This document shows, piece after piece, positions 11,375-21,905 of a DNA stretch of 64,000 nt (position 1 is the first letter of the stretch; every line of letters begins with the position of its first letter). Made by a program: the position numbers and the translations under genes. The DNA lies in contig CM036754.1 of NCBI GenBank assembly GCA_020796225.1, positions 64,720,000-64,783,999 on the forward strand. Direction: 5' to 3'. Source of the stretch: Arion vulgaris (taxonomy: Eukaryota; Mollusca; Gastropoda; Stylommatophora; Arionidae). Under the pieces are notes generated by a model. It saw only the letters and a program-made list of their open reading frames with translations. It made no database searches and was not told where the DNA came from.

Positions 11375-12020
11375 TCTTGAAGATACACAGAAATGATTAC
11401 ATCTTGAAGATATAAAAGAAAATGATTACATCTTGAAGATACACAAGAAAATGATTACATCTTGAAGATACACAAGAAAATGATTACATCTTGAAGATAC
11501 ACAAGAAAATGATTACATCTTGAAGATATACAAGAAAATGATTACATCTTGAAGATACACAAGAAAATGATTACATCTTCAAGATATACAAGAAAATGAT
11601 TACATCTTGAAGATATACAAGAAAATGATTACATCTTGAAGATATACAAGAAAATGATTACATCTTAAAGATACATAAGAAAATGATTACATCTTGAAGA
11701 TACATAATATGATTACATCTTGAGGATACACAGAAAATGATTACATCTTGAAGATACACAGAAAATGATTACATCTTCAAGATATACAAGAAAATGATTA
11801 CATCTTGAAGATATACAAGAAAATGATTACATCTTGAAGATACATAAGAAAATGATTACATCTTGAAGATATACAAGAAAATGATTACATCTTAAATATA
11901 GACAAGAAAATGATTACATCTTGAAGATAGACAAGAAAATGATTACATCTTGAAGATATACAAGAAAATGATTACATCTTGAAGATAGACAAGAAAATTA
12001 TTACATCTTGAAGATACATA
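11375..12020 (+). repeat. 29-bp minisatellite at duplication junction
   Basis: About 22 copies of the AAATGATTACATCTTGAAGA unit, with ATACACAAG and ATATACAAG variants. It joins the end of duplication copy 1 to the start of copy 2. Confidence 0.9.
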
Positions 12021-12021
12021 A

Positions 12022-13750
12022 GAATTGGTTGTAGAATCTTCCTGTCTTTGTTCCCAATATCTATCGCGTTAGGGGTCGCAGTGACTGAGGGGTTAAACCG
12101 TTACTTTCCGTATCGAAGTTTGCTAGTTCGAATTCTAACCTAACCGTTGCCGGATCTACATAGTTTGTGCTCTGTGCAATCAGTTATCAGTTAATCAGTG
12201 CTTCGATCTCCGTCTCAACAAATTCAGCAGCGTCCAGCGACCCAACATGTCAGTTCAATGTTGATTAATCAATCTCTTTTTGCATATTTGGTATGTCGTT
12301 CTTTTCGGTCTGTATTAATATTGACACCCATCTCTCTCAATCTGATCAGCGAGTGGGACTCGCATTCCTGAAACTCTTCTGTTCGAAAGACTCTTTCAAT
12401 GCGTGAAGAATGTCATTTCGGTCCATGGCAGCTCTCACTGATATCGTAGCCTTGCCAGCCAATCGATCAGCTCGTTTATTACCACTGACTCATGCGTGCC
12501 CAGGGACAAAAATAAAGGTGATTTCTTTGATCACTGTCTGTACCAGTACCTCCACCCAGTTTCGTATCTATGCAATACTCTGGACAGGTGGCAAGCCATG
12601 TTTCCGGAGAGAGAACAAGCCGCGTGATGAAATTCCTGTGAAATCAATCCTTCGGCTTTAGACACTTTCGATTGATCTCTGATTGATTCAAGCATTATAT
12701 TCGCACTTCAATGCATAACCATGTGGGATCAGATCTCTGTCTTACACAAGAAGATAGCAGCGTCAGTGCACACACTCTGTAACTTCGGCAAAGATCTCTG
12801 ATGTCATTTTTTTTAAGATGGTGGCAATTTTTGTAGGAATTTTATTTTAATCTGTTAAATGTATTTTGTTTGCGGGCATCAGCTTATCTTTACCCCGTAA
12901 ACTGCACAGAATCAAACCAGGCATTGAAGTGGGATGCAAATAGTTCAAGCAAGAGAGGACGATATAAGGAGACCCTAAAACGAACTTTTGTTGAAAGAGG
13001 CAAGAAATATCGGTCTCAGTTCCATGGAGGAGATTGAGCGAATTGCCAATGATAGAGCGGTATGGAGAACTTGCTTGCAGGCCATATGTAATGTATAACG
13101 GTACGATAGGAATTATTATTATAAACTACAAAGGGAGAAGGGTGGGGTATGAGATGGCTAGGGTGATACTATAACGGACAAGCTTCGCAAGGAGCTATTT
13201 CTTTTTCGTATTGTTGGCCAACACGTTTGATATAACCAAACAAAGACATATTCTTAGGTTGAAAGTGCCGTGCCACGGGTTACAAATTATTTAATCGCTG
13301 AGATAAGAAACAATATCAAGAATATACTAAGGGAGACTATCAGATAAATAAATATGCGAAGTGTGGACATTAAATAAAGAGTGAATGCCCACTAGAAATA
13401 GCTTGACATTCTATTGCAACTATTTAAATTAGCAGAGGCTGTACGTTGAAACATGCCCTCACACCGTGGGATGACATTCTGACATCAGCTGCGATGTTTG
13501 GCATTCTTTCGTTAATATCATTTTTTAAACGCTTGAAAAATGGACACGGTTTGTACCAATTTGCACAACGCACATTTGGAAATTACGTCCCTTGTATTGG
13601 GATTTTCCCCTCAGGGCGTTTTTAAAAAATGGTTTCTTGGCCCACAAACTCTGATATAACTGAAAAAAAGGACTCGTTCTTAATTTGAAATATCTGTGAA
13701 TCGGATTAAAGGGGCTTTAGTACCCTACATAGCAAACAAATTAAGTTCTT
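12022..13750. repeat. Segmental duplication, copy 2 (empty site)
   Basis: Near-identical to 9021-11378 without the NL-W insertion. It contains the same SINE-D head (12063) and tail (12570-12660), the minus-strand NL-H fragment and the NL-A tail. A short translated stretch at 12410-12661 is identical to the one at 10035-10286. Confidence 0.92.
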
Positions 13751-13829
13751 CCCCCTCCCTTTAAAAAAATTGTTTCGAGAATTTCAACCCGTGTCGCTCC
13801 TAAGTCAAATATAAGGAAATATAAAGGAA

Positions 13830-14190
13830 ATGAGTGCCGATGGTAATGAGAGATCAGACAGGCTGGCTGGCTCTGTTACCATGTCAGGAGCTTATGGATG
13901 TCAACGGCAATGAGGGAGCAGACAATCTGGCTGGCTCTGCCATCATATCATGGGCTCATGGGTATCGATGCAATGAGAACAGGCAGGCTGGCTTGATCTG
14001 CCACCATATCAGGGGCTCATGGGTATCCATAGTAATGAGAGAGCAGACTGGCTGGCTGGCTCTGCCATAATATCAGGCACTCATGGATGTTGATGGCAAT
14101 GAGAGAGCAGACAGGCTGGCTGGCTCTACCACCATATTAGAGGCTCATGGATGTTGATGGTAATGAGAGAGCAGACAGGCTGGCTGGTTC
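13830..14190 (+). repeat. RNase H-derived tandem repeat, about 62-66 bp
   Basis: About five to six copies of a unit encoding NERADRLAGSTTISG followed by HGWxx. This is the RNase H end of a non-LTR element repeated in tandem, with indels between copies. Confidence 0.75.
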
Positions 14191-14645
14191 TACCACCATA
14201 TCAGGGGATCAGCCAATGGTTACAGCTGATGAATATGTCCAACATATCTGGGAATCATCATGGACTGAGGGGAAAAACATAGATAGACAAAGCTGGAGAA
14301 AAGCAAAGCAGAGAATGGGGATCATGAACAAACTAGCAGGCATCACCTGTGGTGCAGATAGGGACATATTGAAAAGACTGTAGACTGTAAGAATCCGACC
14401 AGTACTTGAGTATGACATAGCCACCTGGGCCACAATCTCCAAGACACAATTCGTAAAGGTAAACAGAGTGCAAAATCAAGCCTCACGGATCATCACTGGA
14501 GTCACGAAGTCTATCCCCATAGAAATACTGGAATGCTCTAATAGAGCGTGACCTCAAAGAGGATTTTCATTTAAACTAATCCACGTCAACTACTAGATTG
14601 CAAGAGTTGAGACTGAAGATTGGAGTGTAGAAAAAATAATAAAAC
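14190..14645 (+). mobile_element. Non-LTR RT/RNase H remnant
   Basis: The open stretch contains NERADRLAG, then YVQHIWESSWTEGK, MNKLAGITCGADRDILKRL, VRIRPVLEYDIATWATIS and QNQASRIITGVTKSIPIE. The latter three are RT C-terminal motifs normally found before the RNase H domain, so the copy looks rearranged. Stops occur at 14381 and after. Confidence 0.7.
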
Positions 14646-14880
14646 AACAGGTATATGAGTAGGCTCATCAGTCAACATGGAACTGGTACGGGTAGTCTCT
14701 CGATGATGTTGAAGATTTTAGGAAGGAGATCGAGCTCGGTGATGTTGAAGATTTTAGGAAGGAGATCGAGATCGATGATGTTGAAGATTTTAGGAAGGAG
14801 ATCGAGCTCGGTGATGTTGAAGATTTTAGGAAGGAGATCGGAGCATCTATGAACAAGTCCGAAGTGCAAATTAAGACATC
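14645..14880 (+). repeat. 39-bp minisatellite from NL-H tail
   Basis: Four copies of a unit encoding MLKILGRRSxS at 14702-14840, entered by LISQHGTGTGSLS and left by GRRSEHL. This is the NL-H tail (INQHRTGV...LLRRRSEHLW) with an internal tandem expansion. Confidence 0.8.
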
Positions 14881-14884
14881 CCTA

Positions 14885-15590
14885 ACTGAAACTGAAGCTT
14901 CTTCTTCTTCGAATGCTCCATATCGACCACTTAGTAAACGTCTCTTTGTGATTTGTATGTGGTCTGAGCCTAAGAGCGAGTATACGTTGTGCCAATTATG
15001 CGCCTACAAGTAGGCCAGCACTTGGCGAGTCACTAGGGCAAATACAAATAAGATCCAGACCTTTGTCAACGGATGTTTGCGGCGGATTCTCAGATTGAAA
15101 TGGTATGATAGAGTTACAAACACGGATCTGTGGATAGGAACAGGGCAGGAACCTATGATGACACAGGTCAAGAGGAGAAGATGGCGATGGATAGGCCATA
15201 CCTTGCGGAAGACACAGTCGAGTGTCACTAGACAGGTGCTCGAGTGGAACCCGCAGGAAAACGAAAAAGAGGACGCCCTAAGCAGACTTGGAGACGAGGT
15301 CTTACTGAGGAGCTGAAGAGTGCTCAATTGACCTGGGAGACCATAAAAATAACAGCCAGAGACCGAGAAGAGTGGCGAACAACTGTTGAGGCCCTATGCT
15401 CCACGAGGAGCGGAGAGGATTAATGATGAGGTAGGCCAGCGCATCCGATTTCTGAGATGCTTTTTATTTCCTAGGATAGTTTCTCAAGGCCGCTACCTTA
15501 GTCGCCTCTTAAGTCATACATTGTAGGTAACAGTGGTACTATTCTTTGTTCCCCTTGTGGGTCCCGGCAAGGCATGGGCGACACATTTAT
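14885..15590 (-). mobile_element. R250 repeat interrupted by NL-W insertion
   Basis: The minus-strand R250 3' end (a CTT run, then CATATCGACCACTTAGTAAA) is at 14895-15019 and resumes at 15431-15585 (AACAGTGGTACTATTCTTTG). GTAGGCCAGC at 15010-15019 and 15431-15440 is the duplicated target. Confidence 0.8.
15020..15430 (+). mobile_element. Non-LTR tail insertion (NL-W type), 10-bp target duplication
   Basis: It encodes LRRILRLKWYDRVTNTDLW, QVKRRRWRWIGHTLRKTQSS and EELKSAQLTWETIK, then EEWRTTVEALC. The element is 411 bp, 5'-truncated, and ends GGAGAGGATTAATGATGAG. A related copy is at 50850-51240. Confidence 0.85.
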
Positions 15591-15719
15591 TCAAAAGTAT
15601 ACATATGTTTTTTCCCTTGCCTTTTTAAATGTCCATGCTTCACATCCATACGTTATCACTGGGAATATGCATGATCTAAGTGTTCGGATCTTTGTTGTTC
15701 TATATTTATATTCCAATGA

Positions 15720-16155
15720 TATATTCTAGAAGTGTTACTTGTCCAGTAGTTGGAGTATTTCCAGATATTATGTTGGCATTCCCCGAAAAAGATGGTTAGA
15801 GGACATAACAGAATCCTGTCAAAGAGCAAAAACAACAATCACCCAAACCACCAGAACAGCGCAAGACAAAAACAGAAAAACCATGATACTGCGCAACCAC
15901 CTGGTAGCAGTGTGACGATACTGGACAACCACCTGGTAGCAGTGTGACGATACTGCGCAACCACCTGGTAGCAGTGTGACGATACTGGGCAACCACCTGG
16001 TAGCAGTGTGATGACACTGGGCAAACACCTGGTAGCAGTGTGACGACACTGGGCAAACACCTGGTAGCAGTGTGACGACACTGGGCAAACACCTGGTAGC
16101 AGTGTGACGATACTGGGCAAACACCTGGTAGCAGTGTGACGACAAAAGAAGAAGA
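15720..16155 (+). mobile_element. NL-P tail and tandem array of its 3' end
   Basis: 15775-15890 encodes GIPRKRWLEDITESCQRAKT and ends in TTRTAQDKNRK, the NL-P tail. From about 15880 the terminal segment holding CTGGTAGCAGTGTGACGA is repeated about eight times at a period near 32 bp. It then closes with an AAGAAGAAGAGG tail. Confidence 0.85.
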
Positions 16156-16229
16156 GGAAGATGTTGTCATTATGGGCCTTTTAAAGAAACCTAATTTATG
16201 ACTTTGTGATGCTTTCAGCAATACCTATT

Positions 16230-16855
16230 TTAACTTCTATGATATTACCTGGACAGTGTTTATGTAATATGATATTACCTGGACAGTGTTTATGTAATAT
16301 GATATTACCTGGACAGTGTTTATGTAATATGATGTTACCTGGACAGTGTTTATGTAATATGATATTACCTGGACAGTGTTTATGTAATATGATGTTACCT
16401 GGACAGTGTTTATGTAATATGATATTACCTGGACAGTGTTTATGTAATATGATGTTACCTGGACAGTGTTTATGTAATATGATATTACCTGGACAGTGTT
16501 TATGTAATATGAGATTACCTGGACAGTGTTTAAGTAATATGATGTTACCTGGACAGTGTTTATGTAATATGAGATTACCTGGACAGTGTTTAAGTAATAT
16601 GATGTTACCTGGACAGTGTTAAGTAATATGAGGTTACCTGGACAGTGTTAAGTAATATGAGGTTACCTGGACAGTGTTAAGTAATATGATGTTACCTGGA
16701 CAGTGTTAAGTAATATGAGGTTACCTGGACAGTGTTAAATAATATTAGGTTACCTTGACAGTGTTTAAGTAATATGAGGTTACCTGGATAGTGCTTTTGA
16801 TAATATGCGGTTCCCTGGACAGGATTTATTTATTATAATGTTACCTGGTAGTGAT
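16230..16855 (+). repeat. 30-bp minisatellite upstream of exon 1
   Basis: About 20 copies of a unit containing TTACCTGGACAGTGTTTATG. Right-hand copies degrade to 29 bp and then diverge. The 30-bp period keeps a frame open, which creates an artefactual 138-codon ORF. Confidence 0.92.
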
Positions 16856-16960
16856 TCAAACAATTTAATGATGTAAAAGTTGTATGTCCTTGTATGTTCA
16901 GTTAATTAACTGTGACATACCTAGATATAATTATATCATAAGTCACGTGATATCTTGCAG

Positions 16961-17167
16961 GTGTTTTGACGCTGGGAAAGTGCTGTGCTCAAGAATCTGT
17001 AGGGCCGTGTAGCGAAGTGAACACATTGGTGATTGATCCAGGCAACTGCTACAACTTCCTCAGCTGTACTACTTGGGGTCTAGTGAGGATGAACTGTCCG
17101 GCCAGTTTGGTATTTAATCAGGATACACAAAGATGTGATTATATCACCGCAGTACCCAGATGTCAAA
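16961..17167 (+). CDS. Exon 1 (of those visible): CBM14/peritrophin-A chitin-binding domain
   Basis: The acceptor TATCTTGCAG precedes 16961 and the donor GTAAGAA follows 17167. The exon is 207 bp, phase 1 at both ends. It encodes six cysteines in the CBM14 pattern, with spacing 12-5-9-12-8 starting at the Cys of VGPC; two further Cys lie upstream (GKCC). The aromatic Tyr-Asn-Phe before the third Cys fits the chitin-binding face of the family. The entry phase shows that at least one exon lies upstream. A 30-bp minisatellite ends about 110 bp before it. Confidence 0.88.
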
Positions 17168-17204
17168 GTAAGAATATATGCTTCTTCTTCTTCTTCTTCT
17201 CTAT

Positions 17205-17450
17205 CATTAGGGGGTCTCTATGGTGAAGTGATTTATACGTTTGCCTGATGTTCTGAATGTAGTGGGTTTGAATCCGGACGAAGTCACATGTGTCATTTTC
17301 TGTAGAGATGAAAAGAATTGTTGATGGAGATATAGTGTTTGTGCTTTATGCAACACTCTCGGCAGCTGGCGTGCCACTTATTTTGAGAGGGACAGTGTTA
17401 AATGGGGAAACCCGGTGCAAAGAAGTCAATCCTTCGTTTTTTGATACTTT
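17205..17450 (+). mobile_element. SINE-D copy
   Basis: A tRNA-like head with box B GGGTTTGAATCCGGACG at about 17263, then body GCAACACTCTCGGCAGCTGG and end GAAGTCAATCCTTCG. It abuts the 27-bp array. Confidence 0.75.
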
Positions 17451-17464
17451 AAACTTTTTTCTCT

Positions 17465-18995
17465 TCCTCCAGTGTATCTTAGTGAGGACTTTCCTCCAGT
17501 GTATCTTAGTGAGGACTTTCCTCCAGTGTATCTTTGTGAGGACCTTCCTCCAGTGTATCTTAGTGAACACCTTCTCAGTGTATCTTAGTGGGACCTTTCT
17601 CCAGTGTATCTTAGTGAGCATCTTCCTCCAGTATATCTTAGTGAGCACATTCCTCCAGTGTATCTTAGTGAGCAACTTCCTCCAGTGTATCTTAGTGAAC
17701 ACCTTCCTCCAGTGTATCTTAGTGAACACCTTCCTCCAGTGTATCTTAGTGAGGACCTTCCTCCAGTATATCTTAATGAGCACCTTCCTCCAGTGTATCT
17801 CAGTGAGGACCTTCCTCCAGTGTATCTTAGTGAGCACCTTTCTCCAGTATATCTTAATGAGCACCTTTCTCCAGTATATCTTAGTGAGCACCTTCCTCCA
17901 GTGTATCTTAATGAGCACCTTTCTCCAGTATATCTCAGTGAGGACCTTCCTGCAGTGTATCTTAGTGAGCACCTTTCTACAGTGTATCTTAGTGAGCACC
18001 TTCCTCCAGTGTATCTTAGTGAGCACCTTCCTCCAGTGTATCTTGGTGAGCACATTCCTCCAGTGTATCACAGTGAGCATCTTCCTCCAGTGTATCTTAG
18101 TGAGCACCTTCCTCCAGTGTATCTCAGTGAGCCCCTTCCTCCAGTGTATCTCAGTGAGGACCTTCCTGCAGTGTATCTTAGTGAGCACCTTTCTCCAGTG
18201 TATCTCAGTGAGCACCTTTGTCCAGTGTATCTTAGTGAAAACCTTCCTCCAGTGTATCTCAGTGAGCCCCTTCCTCCAGTGTATCTCAGTGAGGACCTTC
18301 CTCCAGTGTATCTTAGTGAGCACCTTTCTCCAGTATATCTTAATGAGCACCTTGTCCAGTGTGTCTTAGTGACAACCTCCTCCAGTGTATCTCAGTGAGC
18401 ACCTTCCTCAGTATATCTTAGTGAGCATCTTCCTCCAGTGTATCTCAGTGAGCACCTTCCTCCGGTATATCTTAGTGAGCATCTTCCACCAGTGTATCTT
18501 AGTGAGCACCTTCCTCCAGTGTATCTTAGTGAGCACCTTCCTCCAGTATATCTTAGTGAGCATCTTCCTCCAGTATATCTTAGTGAGCACATTCCTCCAG
18601 TGTATCTTAGTGAGCACATTCCTCCAGTGTATCTTAGTGAGCAACTTCCTCCAGTGTATCTTAGTGAGGACCTTCCTCCAGTGTATCTTAGTGAGCAACT
18701 TCCTCCAGTATATCTTAGTGAGCACCTTTCTCCAGTATATCTTAGTGAGCACATTCCTCCAGTGTATCTTAGTGAGCAACATCCTCCAGTGTATCTTAGT
18801 GAGGACCTTCCTCCAGTGTATCTTAGTGAGCATCTTCCTCCAGTGTATCTCAGTGAGCACATTCCTCCAGTGTATCTCAGTGAGCATCTTCCTCCAGTGT
18901 ATCTCAGTGAGGACCTTCCTCCAGTATATCTTAGTGAGCATCTTCCTCCAGTGTATCTCAGTGAGGACCTTCCTCCAGTATATCTCAGTGAGATG
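17465..18995 (+). repeat. 27-bp minisatellite in intron 1
   Basis: About 57 copies of a unit containing TCCAGTGTATCTTAGTGAGC. The period is a multiple of three and the unit has few stops, so long ORFs arise in several frames on both strands, including a YLSEHLPPV nonapeptide repeat on +. No frame is continuous across the array and no exon joins it, so I treat it as non-coding. Confidence 0.92.
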
Positions 18996-19099
18996 TTGAA
19001 AAGATGCAAGTAACTTCTGTGCTCATTGTCTAGAGCACTTTGTGATTTAGTATTTACTTGTTGATCAGAAATAAAAAACAGACACATGGCTATTCTTTT

Positions 19100-19240
19100 T
19101 ATTCTCGTTCACCCTCTATGAATTCGGTGTAGTCAGGCGTCCAGTATGATAAATCTGGCTGATGTTTGCGTGAAGGCTTGCTTTCCCTATCATCAGTGTT
19201 CCTAACCATTCAGGAGAGCCTTCTCCGACTTAGAGATAAC
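19100..19240 (+). mobile_element. R130 short dispersed repeat
   Basis: Shares CTATGAATTC, GTAGTCAGGC, CTTTCCCTATCATCA and CCTTCTCCGACTT with 7320-7430 and 62400-62530. Confidence 0.6.
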
Positions 19241-19284
19241 ATGGTTATTCACCAATGTACAATGATGATGGTTCAATCATTCCG

Positions 19285-19445
19285 TTTTGACTTCATTCCT
19301 ACCCTTCTATTACAGACTTATGATAACCGCAATCATTCTCAGATCGTCAATGACATCTAGTACCCATCATCTTCTAGGTCTTCCACTCATTCTTCTTCCG
19401 ATACCTAATTTAAGTTCACTATCTTGTGACATTCGTGGTCTTATA
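19285..19445 (-). mobile_element. NL-E retroelement tail fragment
   Basis: The minus strand reads SGRPRRWWVLDVIDDLRMI, a motif shared with the + copies at 22770 and 42500. Confidence 0.6.
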
Positions 19446-19449
19446 TCGA

Positions 19450-19670
19450 TTCATGCCCGCCTTCCCAGCGTGTTCGTAGCGCGTTGGACTACAGGTGACA
19501 AGCCGTCTGTGAGTGGGGGCTCAATCTCCCGGGCTGGCAGAAAAGCCACGGGCTGCCCAGATTTACAGTGTTCGTGGCACCGAACCGAAGAGTTACGATG
19601 TCCATGGCACCGAGCCGAAGAGCTGAAAGTTAAAGTGCTTCTGGATCGAAAAAAAAAATAATATCGATTC
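19450..19670 (+). mobile_element. SINE-B copy with A tail
   Basis: A tRNA-like head GTTCGTAGCGCGTTGGACTA with a box B-like GGCTCAATCTCC, a body repeating CATGGCACCGA, and a poly(A) end at 19650-19660. Confidence 0.8.
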
Positions 19671-19694
19671 ATAGATTAAGGGACATTTCCTTCG

Positions 19695-19975
19695 ACAACA
19701 AACGTCACTCAGATCAATCTTATATTTATCTGGACAACAAACGTCACTCAGATCAATCTTATATTTATCTGGACAACAAACGTCACTCAGATCAATCTTA
19801 TATTTATCTGGACAACAAACGTCACTCAGATCAATCTTATATTTATCTGGACAACAAACGTCACTCAGATCAATCTTATATTTATCTGGACAACAAACGT
19901 CACTCAGATCAATCTTATATTTATCTGGACAACAAACGTCACTCAGATCAATCTTATATTTATCTGGGAATAAGA
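19695..19975 (+). repeat. 39-bp minisatellite
   Basis: Seven to eight near-perfect copies of a unit containing AAACGTCACTCAGATCAATC. Confidence 0.92.
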
Positions 19976-20064
19976 GAAACAATAAGAAGTAAATGCAAAC
20001 ATTTATATCGTATCTCTTTGTAACTAGGACAGACGAAAACAGCATTACAGAAAATGAGAAGCAT

Positions 20065-20735
20065 TAAATGCAACAAGTTATTGTAAATTGATATGAGAAT
20101 GAGAGTTATACAGTGCTACATTGAACCAAAAAGGGTGGAGACTGCAGTAAAGCTTGGAAAAATAGCTAAACACGTAAAAATAAAGTACTGTAGTTTTACA
20201 AAATACAGAAACAGTGATGATAAACAGCAAAGTTTCGACCAAAAGGCCTTTATCAAGCAAACAATACAACAAAAATGACGAATTTCGAGGAACACTACAA
20301 ATGGACGATTACATGTGGAAACATAAACCTATCTGATAGGTTTCTAGGGCCTTTGTCTCTGAGGGCCACAGAAATGTGGGTTTACAGAAGAATTATGAGA
20401 ATCCCATGGACTGCTACAATGACTAATGTGGAAGTGTTGAATGAGGTCAAGACACAGAGAAAGTTTATCATCAATATAGGAAAGGGTCAGTCATCATTTT
20501 TCGGACATGTGATGAGGAAGGGAGGTTGAGAACACATTGTGACATCCGGTAAAACCGAGGGTAGACGAGGCAGAGAAAGACAGAGAGAGAAATTTGTGGA
20601 TAGCCTGAATTCATGGCACGAAAGAGTGTCAACATCTGAGATGATAGCAAACACCAGAGACAGAGATTTATGGAGATCAATGATCGCATACGCCAGCCGG
20701 CAAGGCACCTGCTGATGATGATGATTAAGTTGTCT
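20065..20735 (+). mobile_element. NL-M retroelement tail interrupted by a Penelope-like fragment
   Basis: RMRVIQCYIEP at about 20093 is the start of the tail. A minus-strand Penelope-end fragment (20128-20270, with GTTTCGACCAAAAGGCC) follows. The tail then resumes with TEMWVYRRIMRIPWTATMT, SSFFGHVMRKGG, GRRGRERQREKFVDSL and DLWRSMIAYASRQGT. It ends in a TGATGATGATGA repeat. Confidence 0.75.
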
Positions 20736-20870
20736 AAAGCTGTTTTTGATGCGGTCATTCCATCTTGTGTGTGGTCCTCCTTTTGCTCCGTTTTCATGAT
20801 AGTTTTTCAATGTTGCTCTCTATGACAAATGGCATCAGGACATTATTGTCATGTGACCAACTATATGCAC
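20735..20870 (-). mobile_element. Non-LTR tail fragment (NL-Q type)
   Basis: The minus strand reads KNYHENGAKGGPHTRWNDRI followed by KNSFRQL, matching the conserved GRPRKRW segment in diverged form. Confidence 0.55.
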
Positions 20871-20924
20871 ATTGTCAGTGTCAAGTATTATGCAGTATCT
20901 ATTTAAAACATGTGAGCGTCTGTA

Positions 20925-21165
20925 GCTCAAGCGGTAGTGAGCTCGATCACAAACCCAAGCGTCCCTGGTTCAAACCCCACGGTGGGCAAGTATGGAAGCA
21001 AATTCGTTTCCGTGGGGTTTTTACAAAGGTAAAAATAACCGCACCGTTCAGAAAGCAATGGCAACTACTGAACGTATGAGTGGTGCCTAGAAAATCAACG
21101 ACTGGTTTACTGTGGTTGATGGCTACGTCCTTTAGGATGTGGCACGATTTTCATTTTAAACAACT
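20925..21165 (+). mobile_element. SINE-C copy
   Basis: The head GTCTGTAGCTCAAGCGGTAG (box A-like) and box B GGTTCAAACCCC precede a body with TTCAGAAAGCAATGGCAACT and GTGGTGCCTAGAAAATCAAC. It is the cleanest copy in the window. Confidence 0.85.
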
Positions 21166-21300
21166 CTTCAAGGAGTCTCCATAGGGTAGATTCTATATGC
21201 TCGTCTCTAATGCCAACTTGTACATGGCATCATACGTTTTATTGTCTGTCTCCGATAGGACTAGGAACTTGATCTCACCAACACTGATATCAGTTGATAT

Positions 21301-21507
21301 TTTTTTTTTCCGATCCAGAAGCACTTAAGCTTTTTCAGCTCTTCGGCTCGGTTCCATGGACATCGTAACCCTTCGGTTCGGTGACACGAACACCGTAAAT
21401 CTGGGAATCTGTGACTTTTTCTGCCATCCCGCGGAATTGAACCCGCACACACAGAGGGATAGTCACCCGTAGTCCAACGCGCTACGAACACGCTGGGCAG
21501 ACGGGTA
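21301..21507 (-). mobile_element. SINE-B insertion with 12-bp target duplication
   Basis: 207 bp flanked by ATCAGTTGATAT at 21289-21300 and 21508-21519. A T run at 21301-21309 is the reverse of its A tail, and the head with box B is at the right end. Confidence 0.85.
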
Positions 21508-21524
21508 ATCAGTTGATATCAGTT

Positions 21525-21905
21525 CTAACCTCCAGCGGCTTACGTGGATATATTGTCCTGGGCATGTGGGTGTTTACAGTAATGAGATAGCGGGCAAGCT
21601 AGTATCAACAGCATCGATTGTTGGGGAATTGAAGATGGATAAGGGGATGTTCTTCGGTCTCTTCGCGACTGTCTGTTGGATGAGGACACTAAATAAATAT
21701 TGCATCGATCCAGCGATTCAGGCAGTTTAGATTTACCCGGTGTACAAGTAGAACTGGATGCCCGAGAGGCAGAATGAGAGGTGTGTTTAATCAGCGAGCA
21801 ACGGGAACCATCAGTATGTATACTCTTCGAGATCTGTTGGGGAGACTGAGCACCTATGGGTCTGCCCGTAGTGCAATGACGTCAGTTTAGTAACCAATAA
21901 CCAAT
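21525..21905 (+). mobile_element. RNase H tail of an NL-H-type element
   Basis: It encodes GHVGVYSNEIAGKLVSTASI and, in shifted frames, LRDCLLDED and ETEHLWVCP. It ends with TAGTAACCAATAACCAATAC. A reverse copy lies at 40640-40950. Confidence 0.65.

Larger units (their letters stand above)
9021..11378. repeat. Segmental duplication, copy 1
   Basis: Matches 12022-13750 almost base for base from GAATTGGTTGTAG to AAATTAAGTTCTT. It is longer by about 625 bp because of the insertion at 9211-9827. Removing the insertion and its duplicated site leaves 1733 bp against 1729 bp in copy 2. Confidence 0.92.

Noticed and set aside
16206..16622. 138-codon ORF with MILPGQCLCN repeats as an upstream exon of the chitin-binding gene
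   Set aside because: Entirely minisatellite; the exon 1 acceptor and polypyrimidine tract lie after it.
17290..18369. 359-codon ORF (+) and overlapping 334-codon ORF (-)
   Set aside because: Both arise from a 27-bp repeat without stops. Several frames are open on both strands and start/stop positions fall at array indels.
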